Shown here piece by piece: positions 8,778 to 18,177 of a stretch of DNA of 64,000 bases (its first letter is position 1; each line of letters begins with the position of its first letter). The notes under the pieces were generated by a model. That model searched no databases and was not told the origin of the DNA. It saw only the letters and a list, made by a program, of their open reading frames with translations. Both the position numbers and the translations under genes were made by a program. Location of the stretch: contig JAFTQI010000022.1 of the NCBI GenBank assembly GCA_017462825.1, forward strand, positions 1 to 64,000, in the 5' to 3' direction. The DNA comes from Clostridia bacterium. GTDB taxonomy: Bacteria; Bacillota_A; Clostridia; Christensenellales; Borkfalkiaceae.

Positions 8778-11700
8778 ATGAAAATTAAGAAATTAATTCC
8801 ATTGATTTTGACAAGCGCGGCTTGTTTTGTCTTGTCTTTTGCTTTTATCGGTTTCGGAACGAAGAACGCCGTTGCCGATACGACAACGACGGGCGATACG
8901 TCGCTCTCTTCGTTTGAAATGTACAACGGCTCGCAAATCCGTTTGCCTGTGAATTCAGGGGATAGGGAATACGACGCTTCTTTGCGTTTTATGGCGCTTA
9001 TCGAGCAGGCGGATTACGAAGCCTTCGAAGCGGCGTACGGTGAGGACGCAACAACGGATACCACCGAGTGGGGTATCGTTTTTGCCACGCGTTCCAAGGT
9101 AGAACAGTACGATTTGAACGCGGCAAACGTGTTCGGTAGCGGTGGGGAGCGCGTATATTGCTGGAACGCCGATACGACGGCAACGTGGGAAACGGACTCT
9201 ATCGGTACGACGGCTCCTACGGGAACAGCGTTGACGATGTTTACGCCCGTGCGTTACGATAATTTGGACGGTTTGAGCTTAGGCTCCAACGGAAAAAGTC
9301 TTATTAACAGTAATCTTTCCGTAGACGGACAAACGGGCAAGGCGTACTACATCATTTCGGGCGCGGTTGCTGTTCCCCAGTCGCAATATGCAACGGAAAT
9401 CGTAGGTCGCGCGTACGTAAGATACGTAGATGAAAACGGAGACGTTCAGTATAAATTTGCCGATTATGCAAGCGGATATATGGATAATAACGCGCGTTCT
9501 ATGACGTACGTGGCGCAAAAATATCTTGAAAGCGACGAGGGCTTGGCGGACGAAGAGAAAGTGTACGTAGACGATAGCGAAACGCAGGCAAGCCACGGTC
9601 AAAATAATCAGGTCAGCCATTACATAGACACGAGCAAAACGGTAGAATATACGATTGAATACCATTTCGTCGACGCGGACGGGAAATCTATCGTGTACTC
9701 GGTGGAAAGCGACGGCAGTACGTATACGATAGATTCGAGTATCGCGTTATCCGCATTTGAGATTATTCAAATGTGCACCAGCACCGATTTGTTGGCGATT
9801 AAGAACTCGTACGGCTCGGATATCGATTGGTATAACCCGTATAAGATTGACGTGGCGAAAGCGTATGCAAACGACAGAACCATCTTTAAGCTGTATTACG
9901 CCAACGAAATATATGCAAACGGCGTAAAAGATACGTACGACGTTCTTGCCAAGATGAGCAAAGACGATTTGGTGGGGTCCGTCGTGTCTTGGTATAACGA
10001 CGGGACTTCTAGCGGTAAAGAGGATTTGAGCGACGCGCAGTTTGATAAAACGTATACGCTCGGCGACGATACGTATACTAAGACGGTTTGCTCTGAACAC
10101 GACGCCGATACATGCGAACATTTCTGCGACGCAAAGAAATGCAGCAATCCCTATCACGGGCACTGTTCGCAGGTGGTACATACCTTACTGAATAATAACA
10201 CGCTTTTGGTCAACGCTACGCTTTGGAATTCGTCTTTAAACAACGGCGCGGGTGCGTGGGATTATATGACGTTTGACGAAAACGGCAACTGGGTTTCCGG
10301 CTTGAATTTTGCCGACTACGAATATTTGCTGCTTCGTTTTTACAGCAGTATCGGCGGCATATCAATGAGCATTATCGCAGGCTCTGACGAAAGCGGAAAT
10401 ACGGTAACGACGGGCGTTAAGTATGAAATTCAACAGGGCTGGAACCGTATTTTGATTGACAGCGCAATGCTGCAAGACGTTATCAACGCCTATGCAAAAA
10501 CGGACGGCGCGATTTTAATAGACGACGTGGCTAACGGAAAAATCGGTATTCACGCGCCGTATAGAAATCAACAGTATATCCAATTCTTGGTGGACGACGA
10601 TTCCTATTACGGAACAACGAGTACGCCTTCTTCGTTCGATAATTGGACAATGTATTTTGAAGACGTTATCGGCGTAAAAGCGCGTACGGAAACCACCGTA
10701 ATGGAAGATTACGAAACGACGGCGACGGTTAGCGCGGAGCAGTTCACGGCAAGTATCAATACGGACGCCGCATACGTAACGGACGGAGCGAAGTCCTTGC
10801 AGTTGACGGTGAGTGAAGACGCGGAATACCCTTCGTTTAAGGTTGAGCTGAAAAAGGACGGGTTGCCTTTAACGATGACGCAGCTTTCCCAAACGGAAAT
10901 TTTCTTGGACGTTTACGCGCCTTGCGAGTTTACGCTTTGGAGCGCGGGCGTAACGTGGACGGACGCAATGACGGTACAAGTAAATGCTTGGAATACCGTC
11001 CGTATCAACGGTTGGAGATTGGTGCAGGGCATTGAGAAATTCTCTACCTCGACTACTTGGTATGACGCGACGACGGGCGAATTGTTGTTGAAGTTCGGTC
11101 CGTGCTCGACGGTTTCGTCGTATGCGAGCGGTACGACGTTCTATATCGATAACGTAAGAGCTAAATGGCTTACGTCGTCGACGAACGAAACAGAGCTTGA
11201 CGACTTGGTTGCCTTGCCCGGTAGAACGGATAATTTGGAAACGGTTGAGATTATCAATAACTCTTGGTGTGTACATGGCGGCGCGGCGGTTGACCAAATC
11301 TCCGTAAAAACGGATATTACCACGCAACACCTTTGGTATCCTGTCAGCGGCGCAAGCGGCTATCAGTATATCATCAATAATGACGGCGTAATCCGTACGG
11401 ATATATTGTATATAGAAGCGGGCGGATATTACTGTATCCCTGCTAATTTGATGTATGAAGGCGACTCGATAAAGGTTCGCGCGTATAAAGAAATCAGCAG
11501 CGGAAACTATATCTTCGGCGATTGGGCTACGCTTGTCGGAACGGCTTGGTGGGACTATTTGGACGTAAACGAGGCGAACGCAGGCAACCGTTTGGGAACG
11601 CCTACGGTGAGCATTTCCGCAAGCGGGCTTGCGACTTGGAGCGCAATATCGGGCGCAACGGGCGGTTACGAATACTGTATCAATAACACGACAACCTACA

Positions 11701-14090
11701 CCGCGACGGGGCGTTTCGTTCGTTTGAACGAAGGGGATACCATTTCCGTGCGCGCTGCTACGGGCACGATGAACGCAAGCGCTTGGAGCAAGCCGATTAT
11801 GTATACGGGCGTGGCTTCGGCAACGCTTGTAGACGAAAAGGTGGAATACACGGATGAAAGCGGAAACGCAACTTCCGCGACGGTGGAAACAGGCAAAAAC
11901 GTTTACGATATTGCGGTAGCGGACGCAAGCATATTCTCGGAAGCGGTACGTATCGCCAGCCCTGTAAGCGGCGGCGGATACGCGTGGAGATTGACGAAAA
12001 ACACCCTTGAAAGCAGCGGTTACGTAATGATTCCGTTGACGATTGGCGGTCAGCCTTTGACGAACGCGCAGCTTTTGGCTATCGATTACGTAGAACTGTT
12101 GGTTTACGCAGGCGAAAATAATAACGCAAGCGGCTATATACAGTTTAACGCGGCGACGCCGATAGTGAGCGAGTGCACGCTGTTGCCCGGACAATGGAAT
12201 TCGATTCGGGTGGCAGGTAGTGAGATTTACCGCCTTGTACAACAATATTATGCATTGTCCTTGGCGGAACAACGCGCGACGGTTTGTCCGTATAACAACG
12301 GTACGAGCATTTACGACGGCTCGGATTTGGATAGACTTTGCGGTTATGCGAATTTCTATATCGGCAACGCAAATGCAAGCGATTATTGGATTATCGACGG
12401 CGCGAAAATCGTGTACAGCGAAAATCCCGTATATTCGACGAACGCTTCCTATTGGTTTACACAACACGACTACGCCACAATGCCGATAGCGGCGTACAAC
12501 GCATTGCCGCCCACGTCGGATATGTTCAAAGATTCGCTTACGGATTTGAGCAATAAAGTAACGGAATCGAAAGCGGCTTTGGATGCAGACCCGAATAATG
12601 CGGAAAAACAAAATGCGTACAACAATTATTTGGCTTCTTACAATTCGATTAAAGCGCTTTCCGACAGCTTGGCGCAATACGATACGTTGGACGACGTAAA
12701 TCCGACGACGGGGTTGACGGCGTACGACAAATTGATTTCGCTTTACGTAGACTGCGGCATCAACACGATGATGGGCTTGTACGATTACGCAAATTACAGC
12801 GCTAACGGTAAGGCGCACGTTATCAGTATGTTGGAAAAGTGCGCGCAAAAAGATTTGGCGTATTTGCTCGCGTGGATGGGTACGGCTACGCAAACGGATG
12901 AATTATTGGAATCGTCCGACGCGGCGCGTATGAAAGAGTGGCTTATCGAATACGCTTCGTATGCGGCGATGGCGGGCGTTATGATTGCGGACGAACCGGG
13001 CGCGTTGATGTTTGATAACTATAAGGCGGCGCGCGAATCGTTTGAACAATATTGGGGCGAAGACAAACTGTACCATAGCAACCTGTTGCCGAATTGGGCG
13101 GGTACGGATAAGTGGTTGAACTTCAAGAACGACGGCTTGGAAGAAGATAATTGGACGGACGCCAACTATACGTATGAAGATTATATCAACGACTATATCG
13201 AAATCTATCAGCCGCAAATGCTTTCGTTCGACTTCTACCCGATGGTAGGAACGACGGGTACTTCGTATTTGCAAAGCGGATACTTTAACAACCTTGCGAC
13301 GATTCGCGCGGCGGCGGTGAAAGCGAATATTCCTTTCTGGTCGTATATCCAAACGAGTACGTGGGAAGCAAATCAACGCACGGTAACGGCAGCAGAGCTT
13401 TTGTGGAACGTCAACACGTCGCTTGCGTACGGCGCAAAGGGGATTCAGTATTTCTGCGGCGTAGAGCCTTATGACGAAAAGGACAGCGCAGGCAACACGA
13501 CGAGAACGTTTACGAGCGGTTTGTTCAACGCGGACGGTTCGAGTACGGATATTTACTACTACGCGCAAAAAGCGAATATGCAAATTTTGACGGTAGACCA
13601 TATCTTGATGAACGCGAGAAGTATGGGCGTTATGTATGCAGGTAGTATCCCGCAGTTCTATTCGGTCAGCAACGGAGTATATACGGCGCTTGACGAGACG
13701 GCGAACGCGGCGGAAATCCCGACGGAAGGCACGCTTTCCAGCTACGGCGGCGCTACGATTAAGGCGGACGGCGGCGTGCTTGTAGGGTGCTTCGATTATA
13801 ACGGCAAAGCAGCGTACTATATCGTAAACAATTCCACTTCGGCGACGGCGGACGCAAACTTGGTATTCGGTGTTTCCGCATACAGTCATACAGGTACGTT
13901 GTATGGTATGGAAAGCTCTTCTGCTTGGTTATCTACCGTTTTTGAAAATGCGGGGGCAACAACCGTACCCGAAGGCGCGACAATGGTATCGAGTGCGGTT
14001 GCCGGTTTGAACGTTACGACGGACTCGTGGGATAGATTGTTCGTAAACGATTTACAACCGGGCGAAGCGGTACTCTTCGTGCTCGACTAA
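8778..14090 (+). CDS. giant secreted multidomain protein with glycosidase-like barrel
   Basis: A 1770-residue exported protein. ATG 8778 follows AAGGAGG; the upstream TTG at 8751 overlaps the peptide gene and is not used. Residues 1-34 are a signal peptide. The N-terminal half is beta-rich and resembles carbohydrate-binding or surface modules in tandem; residues about 438-468 form a Cys/His cluster. From about residue 1250 a TIM-barrel-like region begins, with IADEPG near residue 1405, LSFDFYPMVG near 1482, FWSYIQT near 1519 and FCGVEPYDEKD near 1560. The D-E-P block and the following D-x-YP strand are typical of clan-A glycosidases, with the Glu as candidate acid/base. A small beta-sandwich closes the protein. 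No wall anchor is seen, so it is probably released. Glycan degradation is likely, the substrate unknown. Confidence 0.7.
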   Translation: MKIKKLIPLILTSAACFVLSFAFIGFGTKNAVADTTTTGDTSLSSFEMYNGSQIRLPVNSGDREYDASLRFMALIEQADYEAFEAAYGEDATTDTTEWGIVFATRSKVEQYDLNAANVFGSGGERVYCWNADTTATWETDSIGTTAPTGTALTMFTPVRYDNLDGLSLGSNGKSLINSNLSVDGQTGKAYYIISGAVAVPQSQYATEIVGRAYVRYVDENGDVQYKFADYASGYMDNNARSMTYVAQKYLESDEGLADEEKVYVDDSETQASHGQNNQVSHYIDTSKTVEYTIEYHFVDADGKSIVYSVESDGSTYTIDSSIALSAFEIIQMCTSTDLLAIKNSYGSDIDWYNPYKIDVAKAYANDRTIFKLYYANEIYANGVKDTYDVLAKMSKDDLVGSVVSWYNDGTSSGKEDLSDAQFDKTYTLGDDTYTKTVCSEHDADTCEHFCDAKKCSNPYHGHCSQVVHTLLNNNTLLVNATLWNSSLNNGAGAWDYMTFDENGNWVSGLNFADYEYLLLRFYSSIGGISMSIIAGSDESGNTVTTGVKYEIQQGWNRILIDSAMLQDVINAYAKTDGAILIDDVANGKIGIHAPYRNQQYIQFLVDDDSYYGTTSTPSSFDNWTMYFEDVIGVKARTETTVMEDYETTATVSAEQFTASINTDAAYVTDGAKSLQLTVSEDAEYPSFKVELKKDGLPLTMTQLSQTEIFLDVYAPCEFTLWSAGVTWTDAMTVQVNAWNTVRINGWRLVQGIEKFSTSTTWYDATTGELLLKFGPCSTVSSYASGTTFYIDNVRAKWLTSSTNETELDDLVALPGRTDNLETVEIINNSWCVHGGAAVDQISVKTDITTQHLWYPVSGASGYQYIINNDGVIRTDILYIEAGGYYCIPANLMYEGDSIKVRAYKEISSGNYIFGDWATLVGTAWWDYLDVNEANAGNRLGTPTVSISASGLATWSAISGATGGYEYCINNTTTYTATGRFVRLNEGDTISVRAATGTMNASAWSKPIMYTGVASATLVDEKVEYTDESGNATSATVETGKNVYDIAVADASIFSEAVRIASPVSGGGYAWRLTKNTLESSGYVMIPLTIGGQPLTNAQLLAIDYVELLVYAGENNNASGYIQFNAATPIVSECTLLPGQWNSIRVAGSEIYRLVQQYYALSLAEQRATVCPYNNGTSIYDGSDLDRLCGYANFYIGNANASDYWIIDGAKIVYSENPVYSTNASYWFTQHDYATMPIAAYNALPPTSDMFKDSLTDLSNKVTESKAALDADPNNAEKQNAYNNYLASYNSIKALSDSLAQYDTLDDVNPTTGLTAYDKLISLYVDCGINTMMGLYDYANYSANGKAHVISMLEKCAQKDLAYLLAWMGTATQTDELLESSDAARMKEWLIEYASYAAMAGVMIADEPGALMFDNYKAARESFEQYWGEDKLYHSNLLPNWAGTDKWLNFKNDGLEEDNWTDANYTYEDYINDYIEIYQPQMLSFDFYPMVGTTGTSYLQSGYFNNLATIRAAAVKANIPFWSYIQTSTWEANQRTVTAAELLWNVNTSLAYGAKGIQYFCGVEPYDEKDSAGNTTRTFTSGLFNADGSSTDIYYYAQKANMQILTVDHILMNARSMGVMYAGSIPQFYSVSNGVYTALDETANAAEIPTEGTLSSYGGATIKADGGVLVGCFDYNGKAAYYIVNNSTSATADANLVFGVSAYSHTGTLYGMESSSAWLSTVFENAGATTVPEGATMVSSAVAGLNVTTDSWDRLFVNDLQPGEAVLFVLD

Positions 14091-14107
14091 AACAATCCAA
14101 TAAACAA

Positions 14108-14134
14108 AACGCCGCGGCATAAAGCCGCGGCGTT
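14108..14134. terminator. bidirectional terminator hairpin
   Basis: AACGCCGCGGC (14108-14118), loop ATAAA, GCCGCGGCGTT (14124-14134): an 11-bp GC-rich stem between two converging genes. The T-tracts are short on both sides. Confidence 0.75.
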
Positions 14135-14155
14135 GTTATTGCAAATATATAAAAA

Positions 14156-15112
14156 TCAGTTGGAAATAAGCGCTTCGTTTTTATAACGGTTACGGTATTC
14201 CTTGGGTAGCTCTTTCATCGTTTGAAAGAAACTCTTGGTGAAATGAGAGCTGTCGTAAAAACCGCAGTCCTGCGCGATACGGGCAATGGAATAATTGGTG
14301 GTACGGAGCAAATCGGAAGCCTTTTCGATGCGGATACGCATTAAATAGTTCGCAGGCGAGCATTTGCAAAGTACGGAAAATTGTTTGAGTAACGACGAAC
14401 GGGACATATTTGCAATTTTGCAAAGGTCGTTGACGGTAAAGCTGCCGTTATAGTTTTGCTCGATAAAGGTAATAGCTTTCAAAATGCTGGGCGTATCGAT
14501 AAACACGTTTTTCGGCGTTTTCACTTCGTTCGCCGTCATAATTTCCGCGAAATCGGCAATCATATTGAGGATTTTCAAGCATTTGTTGCCTTCGTGTAAA
14601 ATACCCGATTCCGCCATAAGGCTCATTTTGGACAGTTGGTTCATTTCGTGTAAGTAATAGACGAAATCATTTTGCGCGATGGTGGGGAAAAGCTTAAAAT
14701 TATTTTCCGCGCGGAGCGTCGGTTCGATATTAAACAGCAAAGAAAAACCGTACGTTTCCTTTAAAATGGGCAAGTATTTATCCATAAACTCGTTGGAAAG
14801 CGCGATATGGAAAACGGTCAGCTTTTTCGTTTCTTCATAGCCGTGCTTAAAATCGGGGGGAATCACGAACACGTCGCCCGTTTTGACGGGGAAGCTGTTT
14901 TCTCCCAAGTAATGCACGCCTTCTCCTGCCGTTACGATATTGATTTCATAAAAGGAATGCGAGTGCATATACAGCGGATAATCGTTTTCGTGAAAGTACG
15001 CAATCGCGTGAATATGTTTATACAAATCCGCGTGAATATAGAAACGGTTTCGCAGTACGTCTTGAAAATGATATACGGAGATACTGCGTTCTATGTCTGA
15101 AAAGTTTTTCAT
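14156..15112 (-). CDS. AraC-family transcriptional regulator with cupin sensor
   Basis: A 318-residue regulator. The N-terminal cupin-like domain (HSHSFYEINIVTAGEG near residues 48-63, then VFVIPPDFKHGYEE) is typical of sugar-sensing AraC proteins. The C-terminal about 100 residues hold two helix-turn-helix motifs, the second with IARIAQDCGFYDSSHFTKSF, the usual AraC signature. I chose the ATG at 15112 because AAAGGA lies 8 nt upstream; the longer frame to 15217 crosses its own promoter. It converges on the giant secreted protein, so it is a natural candidate regulator of glycan-use genes (inference). Confidence 0.88.
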   Translation of the reverse strand: MKNFSDIERSISVYHFQDVLRNRFYIHADLYKHIHAIAYFHENDYPLYMHSHSFYEINIVTAGEGVHYLGENSFPVKTGDVFVIPPDFKHGYEETKKLTVFHIALSNEFMDKYLPILKETYGFSLLFNIEPTLRAENNFKLFPTIAQNDFVYYLHEMNQLSKMSLMAESGILHEGNKCLKILNMIADFAEIMTANEVKTPKNVFIDTPSILKAITFIEQNYNGSFTVNDLCKIANMSRSSLLKQFSVLCKCSPANYLMRIRIEKASDLLRTTNYSIARIAQDCGFYDSSHFTKSFFQTMKELPKEYRNRYKNEALISN

Positions 15113-15151
15113 AATGCGTTCCTTTGTAAAGTTATTTTCGAAATTAACACG

Positions 15152-15180
15152 ATTATAGCATATTTTACAAAAAAAATCAA
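15152..15180 (-). promoter_or_regulatory. promoter of the AraC-family gene
   Basis: On the minus strand: TTGATT (15180-15175), 17-nt spacer, TATAAT (15157-15152). Confidence 0.75.
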
Positions 15181-15246
15181 CGAAAATACAAAAATATGAT
15201 TTAAAAATCGACGCCATTTATACGGTAAACGCAATGTAGGACGAAG

Positions 15247-15274
15247 AAAAGGCTTCCTTTATCGGAAGCCTTTT
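15247..15274 (-). terminator. terminator of the P-type ATPase gene
   Basis: Read leftwards, an 11-bp stem (AAAAGGCTTCC at 15247-15257 with GGAAGCCTTTT at 15264-15274) ends in T-rich sequence; it begins 16 bp after the ATPase stop. Confidence 0.85.
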
Positions 15275-15290
15275 TTATGCCGTAAAACGG

Positions 15291-17954
15291 TTAATTCTTT
15301 TTTTCAAGCGGCAATTCGTCCGCGGGATTTATCATATCAAACAGCTTGATAAGCGTTGCCGATATCGGAAAGCTAATGAGAATAATGATTAAAATCAATA
15401 ATATTTGCGGTAACGTAAATACGACGTCTGCCCAACCGTCGAACACGATTTCGCCCAAGAGAGGCACGGAAACGACGATAATGCAAAGCGCCGCCGTCAA
15501 CAGGAACAGCACCGCGCGCAATACGTTGAACGGCTGACAAATGCGGTAGAGCATAACGATACCGCAGAAGGTGAGCGCTACCATCATAATGGCGTCGTAT
15601 TCAATCGTAGACGCGCCTTGGGATACGAACCCGAACGCTTCCCCGATAGGCATTTGCCGAATTGCATACAGCGTCATAATGCCCAGCGCCATCGTCAACG
15701 CGCCCGGTATGGCTCGGCTTAGTACGTAGGGGATAAATTTCCCTTTTACCCGTTCGTTGTTCGGTTGCAACGAGAGTACCATGGACGGGATTGCGCTGAT
15801 ACAAAATTCGTACATCAACATATTGTTCGTTTTGAAGAAGTACTTGCTGCGGAGCGCAAGACAAATCACCGACAAAGTGAGAATCAACAGCGTTTTCATA
15901 ATATATAAGGACGCCGAATTCTTTACGTTATTGATAACCCGTCTGCCTTCGTTTACGATTTTGGGCATAGAGCCGAAGTTGCTGTCTTGCAATACAAGAT
16001 TGGATACGTTTCTCGCGGCTTCGCTGCCCGACGCAACGGAAACGGCGCAATCGGCTTCTTTCATCGCAAGGATATCGTTGACGCCGTCGCCCGTCATCGC
16101 AACGGTGTTGCCCGCTTGTTTTATCGAGCGGATAAGAATCGCTTTTTGTTCGGGCGTAACCCGTCCGAACACGGTGTACTGGTTCGCCGCGTTTTCCACT
16201 TCGATATCGGAAAGCCCTTCCAAAGAGATGAATTGGGACGCGTTGTTAATGCCTGCCCGTCTTGCCACTTCGGAAACGGTAACGGGGTTGTCGCCGGAAA
16301 TGACTTTGACGGCGACGTCGTTTTCCTTAAACCAACGTATAGTATCCACGGCGTCGGGGCGGATATTATCCGAAAGGGTAATAATAGCCATCGCTTTCAG
16401 ACCTACGGGTACTTTTTCGCCTTGCAACTGCCCGACAGAGTGCGCGATAACCATAACGCGTAACCCCATTTGCGCGTACTGCTTTACTATTTTATCCACG
16501 CGCGTGGGCATAGGCTTTAATACGAATTCGGGCGCGCCGAGTACGAACGTACCCAAGCCCTCGAACGTTACGGCGGAGAGCTTTCTCGCCGAAGAGAAGG
16601 GCAGCGTCGCCATCGGCGTGAGCGCCGTGGAGTGACCGAACCGTTCGTATAAAGCGATAGAAGTTTGGTTATTATCTTCCAAGGAAGCCAGCATCGAGCC
16701 GATAATTTCGTCAATGCCGTATTCGGTGGAGTTGTTCAAAAGGATACAATCGCTCACTTTCATACGCCCGTCGGTAATCGTACCCGTTTTATCCAAACAC
16801 AGTACGTTTACGCGCGCAAGCATTTCGAGCGAGTACATATCTTGCACGAGCGTATTGTATTTGGCGAGCCGTATCATACCCGTAGACAAGGCTACGGTGG
16901 TAAGGAGCAAAAGCCCCGACGGAATCATACCGATAACGACGGAAGCCGTCGTTTGAATCGCTTCGCTGATAATTTCGTCGCCGGCGAAGAGATTTTTCCA
17001 AAATCCGCCGCGCGCGGCAAGGTCCGACCAAGCGTTCGCGCCGCCGATAGACGGGTCGCGGAAGTTGTTGAGAAACATCAAAACAGCCAGTGGCACGATG
17101 ACCAAACCGATGATTTTAATGAACATCGTAATCGAGTTCATGATTTCAGAGTTGGGGCGTTTGTATTTCTTTGCCCGCGCCGTCAGCTTGCTGATATACG
17201 TGTCGTCGCCGATTTTGTCCACGCGCACGGCGAGTCTGCCGCTCGCCACGAACGAACCTGCGTATACGAAATCGCCCTCTTCCTTTTTAATAGGGACCGA
17301 TTCGCCCGTTAAGAGCGATTCGTTGAGCTCGGCGTTGCCGTCGATGGCGATGCAGTCGGCGGGGACTTGCTGCCCTGCAACCAAAACGAGCACGTCGTCG
17401 ATGACGATTTGTTCGACGGGAATATCCACTTTCACGCCGTTTCGCACCGCTTTGGTGATGGGGGAAGAGAGAATAGAGAGTTTATCCAGTTTTCTCTTTG
17501 CGCGGATTTCGAGCGCGATACTGAATACGATATTCGCAAGGAAAATCAATACGAACAAATATTGCGTGAGTGGCGCGCGCGCAAGCATAAGGGCAACCGC
17601 GGCGAGCAAACAAAGCAAGTTAAAAAACGTGCAAATATTGCCGATAAAGATACTGCGGTAGCTCTTGGAATATTTTTTCGTCGCTTTATTGACGAGTCCT
17701 TGGTTAATCCGTTCTTCCACTTGCGCGGCGGAAAGTCCGATATCCGCGTCGGCGCGGAAGCGTTTGACTTCCACGGACGGATTGGGCTTTTCCTTTTTTT
17801 TCGGAAAAGAAAAGGAGAATTTCAGCTTCTTTTTATTTTCCGCTTCGACGGGCTGAGGGAGCGTCGCTTCCGATTTTACCGCTTCGGAAGTTTTTTTCCG
17901 TTTTGTCGTTTCCTTATTTTCGGAAACGGGAGTTTTGGCTTTTTTCTCCGCCAT
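15291..17954 (-). CDS. P-type cation-transporting ATPase (CtpE-like)
   Basis: An 887-residue P-type ATPase. Visible motifs are the actuator LLTGES near residue 218, phosphorylation site DKTGTITDG with Asp388, and hinge GDGVND near residue 621. The M4 segment reads VIGMIPSGLLLLTTVAL, with the PSGL instead of PEGL of classical Ca2+ pumps or CPC of heavy-metal pumps. That, with a TLVQDMYSLEMLARVNVLCLDKTGT run, places it near CtpE/YfgQ-type pumps, some of which handle Ca2+. The N-terminus is a long Lys-rich, low-complexity stretch (residues 1-60) unusual for the family. The start at 17954 has AAAGGAGA 7 nt upstream; the longer frame to 18536 overlaps serS and is false. The substrate is not certain. 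Confidence 0.85.
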   Translation of the reverse strand: MAEKKAKTPVSENKETTKRKKTSEAVKSEATLPQPVEAENKKKLKFSFSFPKKKEKPNPSVEVKRFRADADIGLSAAQVEERINQGLVNKATKKYSKSYRSIFIGNICTFFNLLCLLAAVALMLARAPLTQYLFVLIFLANIVFSIALEIRAKRKLDKLSILSSPITKAVRNGVKVDIPVEQIVIDDVLVLVAGQQVPADCIAIDGNAELNESLLTGESVPIKKEEGDFVYAGSFVASGRLAVRVDKIGDDTYISKLTARAKKYKRPNSEIMNSITMFIKIIGLVIVPLAVLMFLNNFRDPSIGGANAWSDLAARGGFWKNLFAGDEIISEAIQTTASVVIGMIPSGLLLLTTVALSTGMIRLAKYNTLVQDMYSLEMLARVNVLCLDKTGTITDGRMKVSDCILLNNSTEYGIDEIIGSMLASLEDNNQTSIALYERFGHSTALTPMATLPFSSARKLSAVTFEGLGTFVLGAPEFVLKPMPTRVDKIVKQYAQMGLRVMVIAHSVGQLQGEKVPVGLKAMAIITLSDNIRPDAVDTIRWFKENDVAVKVISGDNPVTVSEVARRAGINNASQFISLEGLSDIEVENAANQYTVFGRVTPEQKAILIRSIKQAGNTVAMTGDGVNDILAMKEADCAVSVASGSEAARNVSNLVLQDSNFGSMPKIVNEGRRVINNVKNSASLYIMKTLLILTLSVICLALRSKYFFKTNNMLMYEFCISAIPSMVLSLQPNNERVKGKFIPYVLSRAIPGALTMALGIMTLYAIRQMPIGEAFGFVSQGASTIEYDAIMMVALTFCGIVMLYRICQPFNVLRAVLFLLTAALCIIVVSVPLLGEIVFDGWADVVFTLPQILLILIIILISFPISATLIKLFDMINPADELPLEKKN

Positions 17955-17985
17955 AAACGTCTCCTTTGAACAATGTAGTGTTATC

Positions 17986-18014
17986 ATTATAGCATACGCA
18001 AGCGAAAAACACAA
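17986..18014 (-). promoter_or_regulatory. promoter of the P-type ATPase gene
   Basis: Minus strand: TTGTGT (18014-18009), 17-nt spacer, TATAAT (17991-17986). Confidence 0.6.
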
Positions 18015-18064
18015 GTTTTTTCGGGAATTTTTATGGGAAAATGGAAAGGACGGATACCTTTTAA

Positions 18065-18093
18065 TTGCAATTACGCCGAAAAAGTTGTATAAT
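18065..18093 (+). promoter_or_regulatory. promoter of serS
   Basis: TTGCAA (18065-18070), 17-nt spacer, TATAAT (18088-18093), divergent from the ATPase promoter. The short leader carries two small hairpins (GCAAAG/CTTTGC near 18108 and GACGGC-AAA-GCCGTC at 18130-18144) but is too short for a T-box. Confidence 0.7.
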
Positions 18094-18177
18094 AAAAACG
18101 GTAACGCAAAGCTTTGCTTTGCAATGCGCGACGGCAAAGCCGTCAATTCACAAGAATAATATTTATAGAGGTGTCGT

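Noticed and set aside
10869..12893. Long open frame on the minus strand opposite the giant secreted gene
   Set aside because: Arg/Ile/Val-rich nonsense composition, no ribosome site, and exactly opposite a gene with signal peptide and clear motifs.
18094..18177. T-box riboswitch before serS
   Set aside because: The leader from the mapped promoter is only about 80 nt and lacks the T-box sequence and specifier stem.
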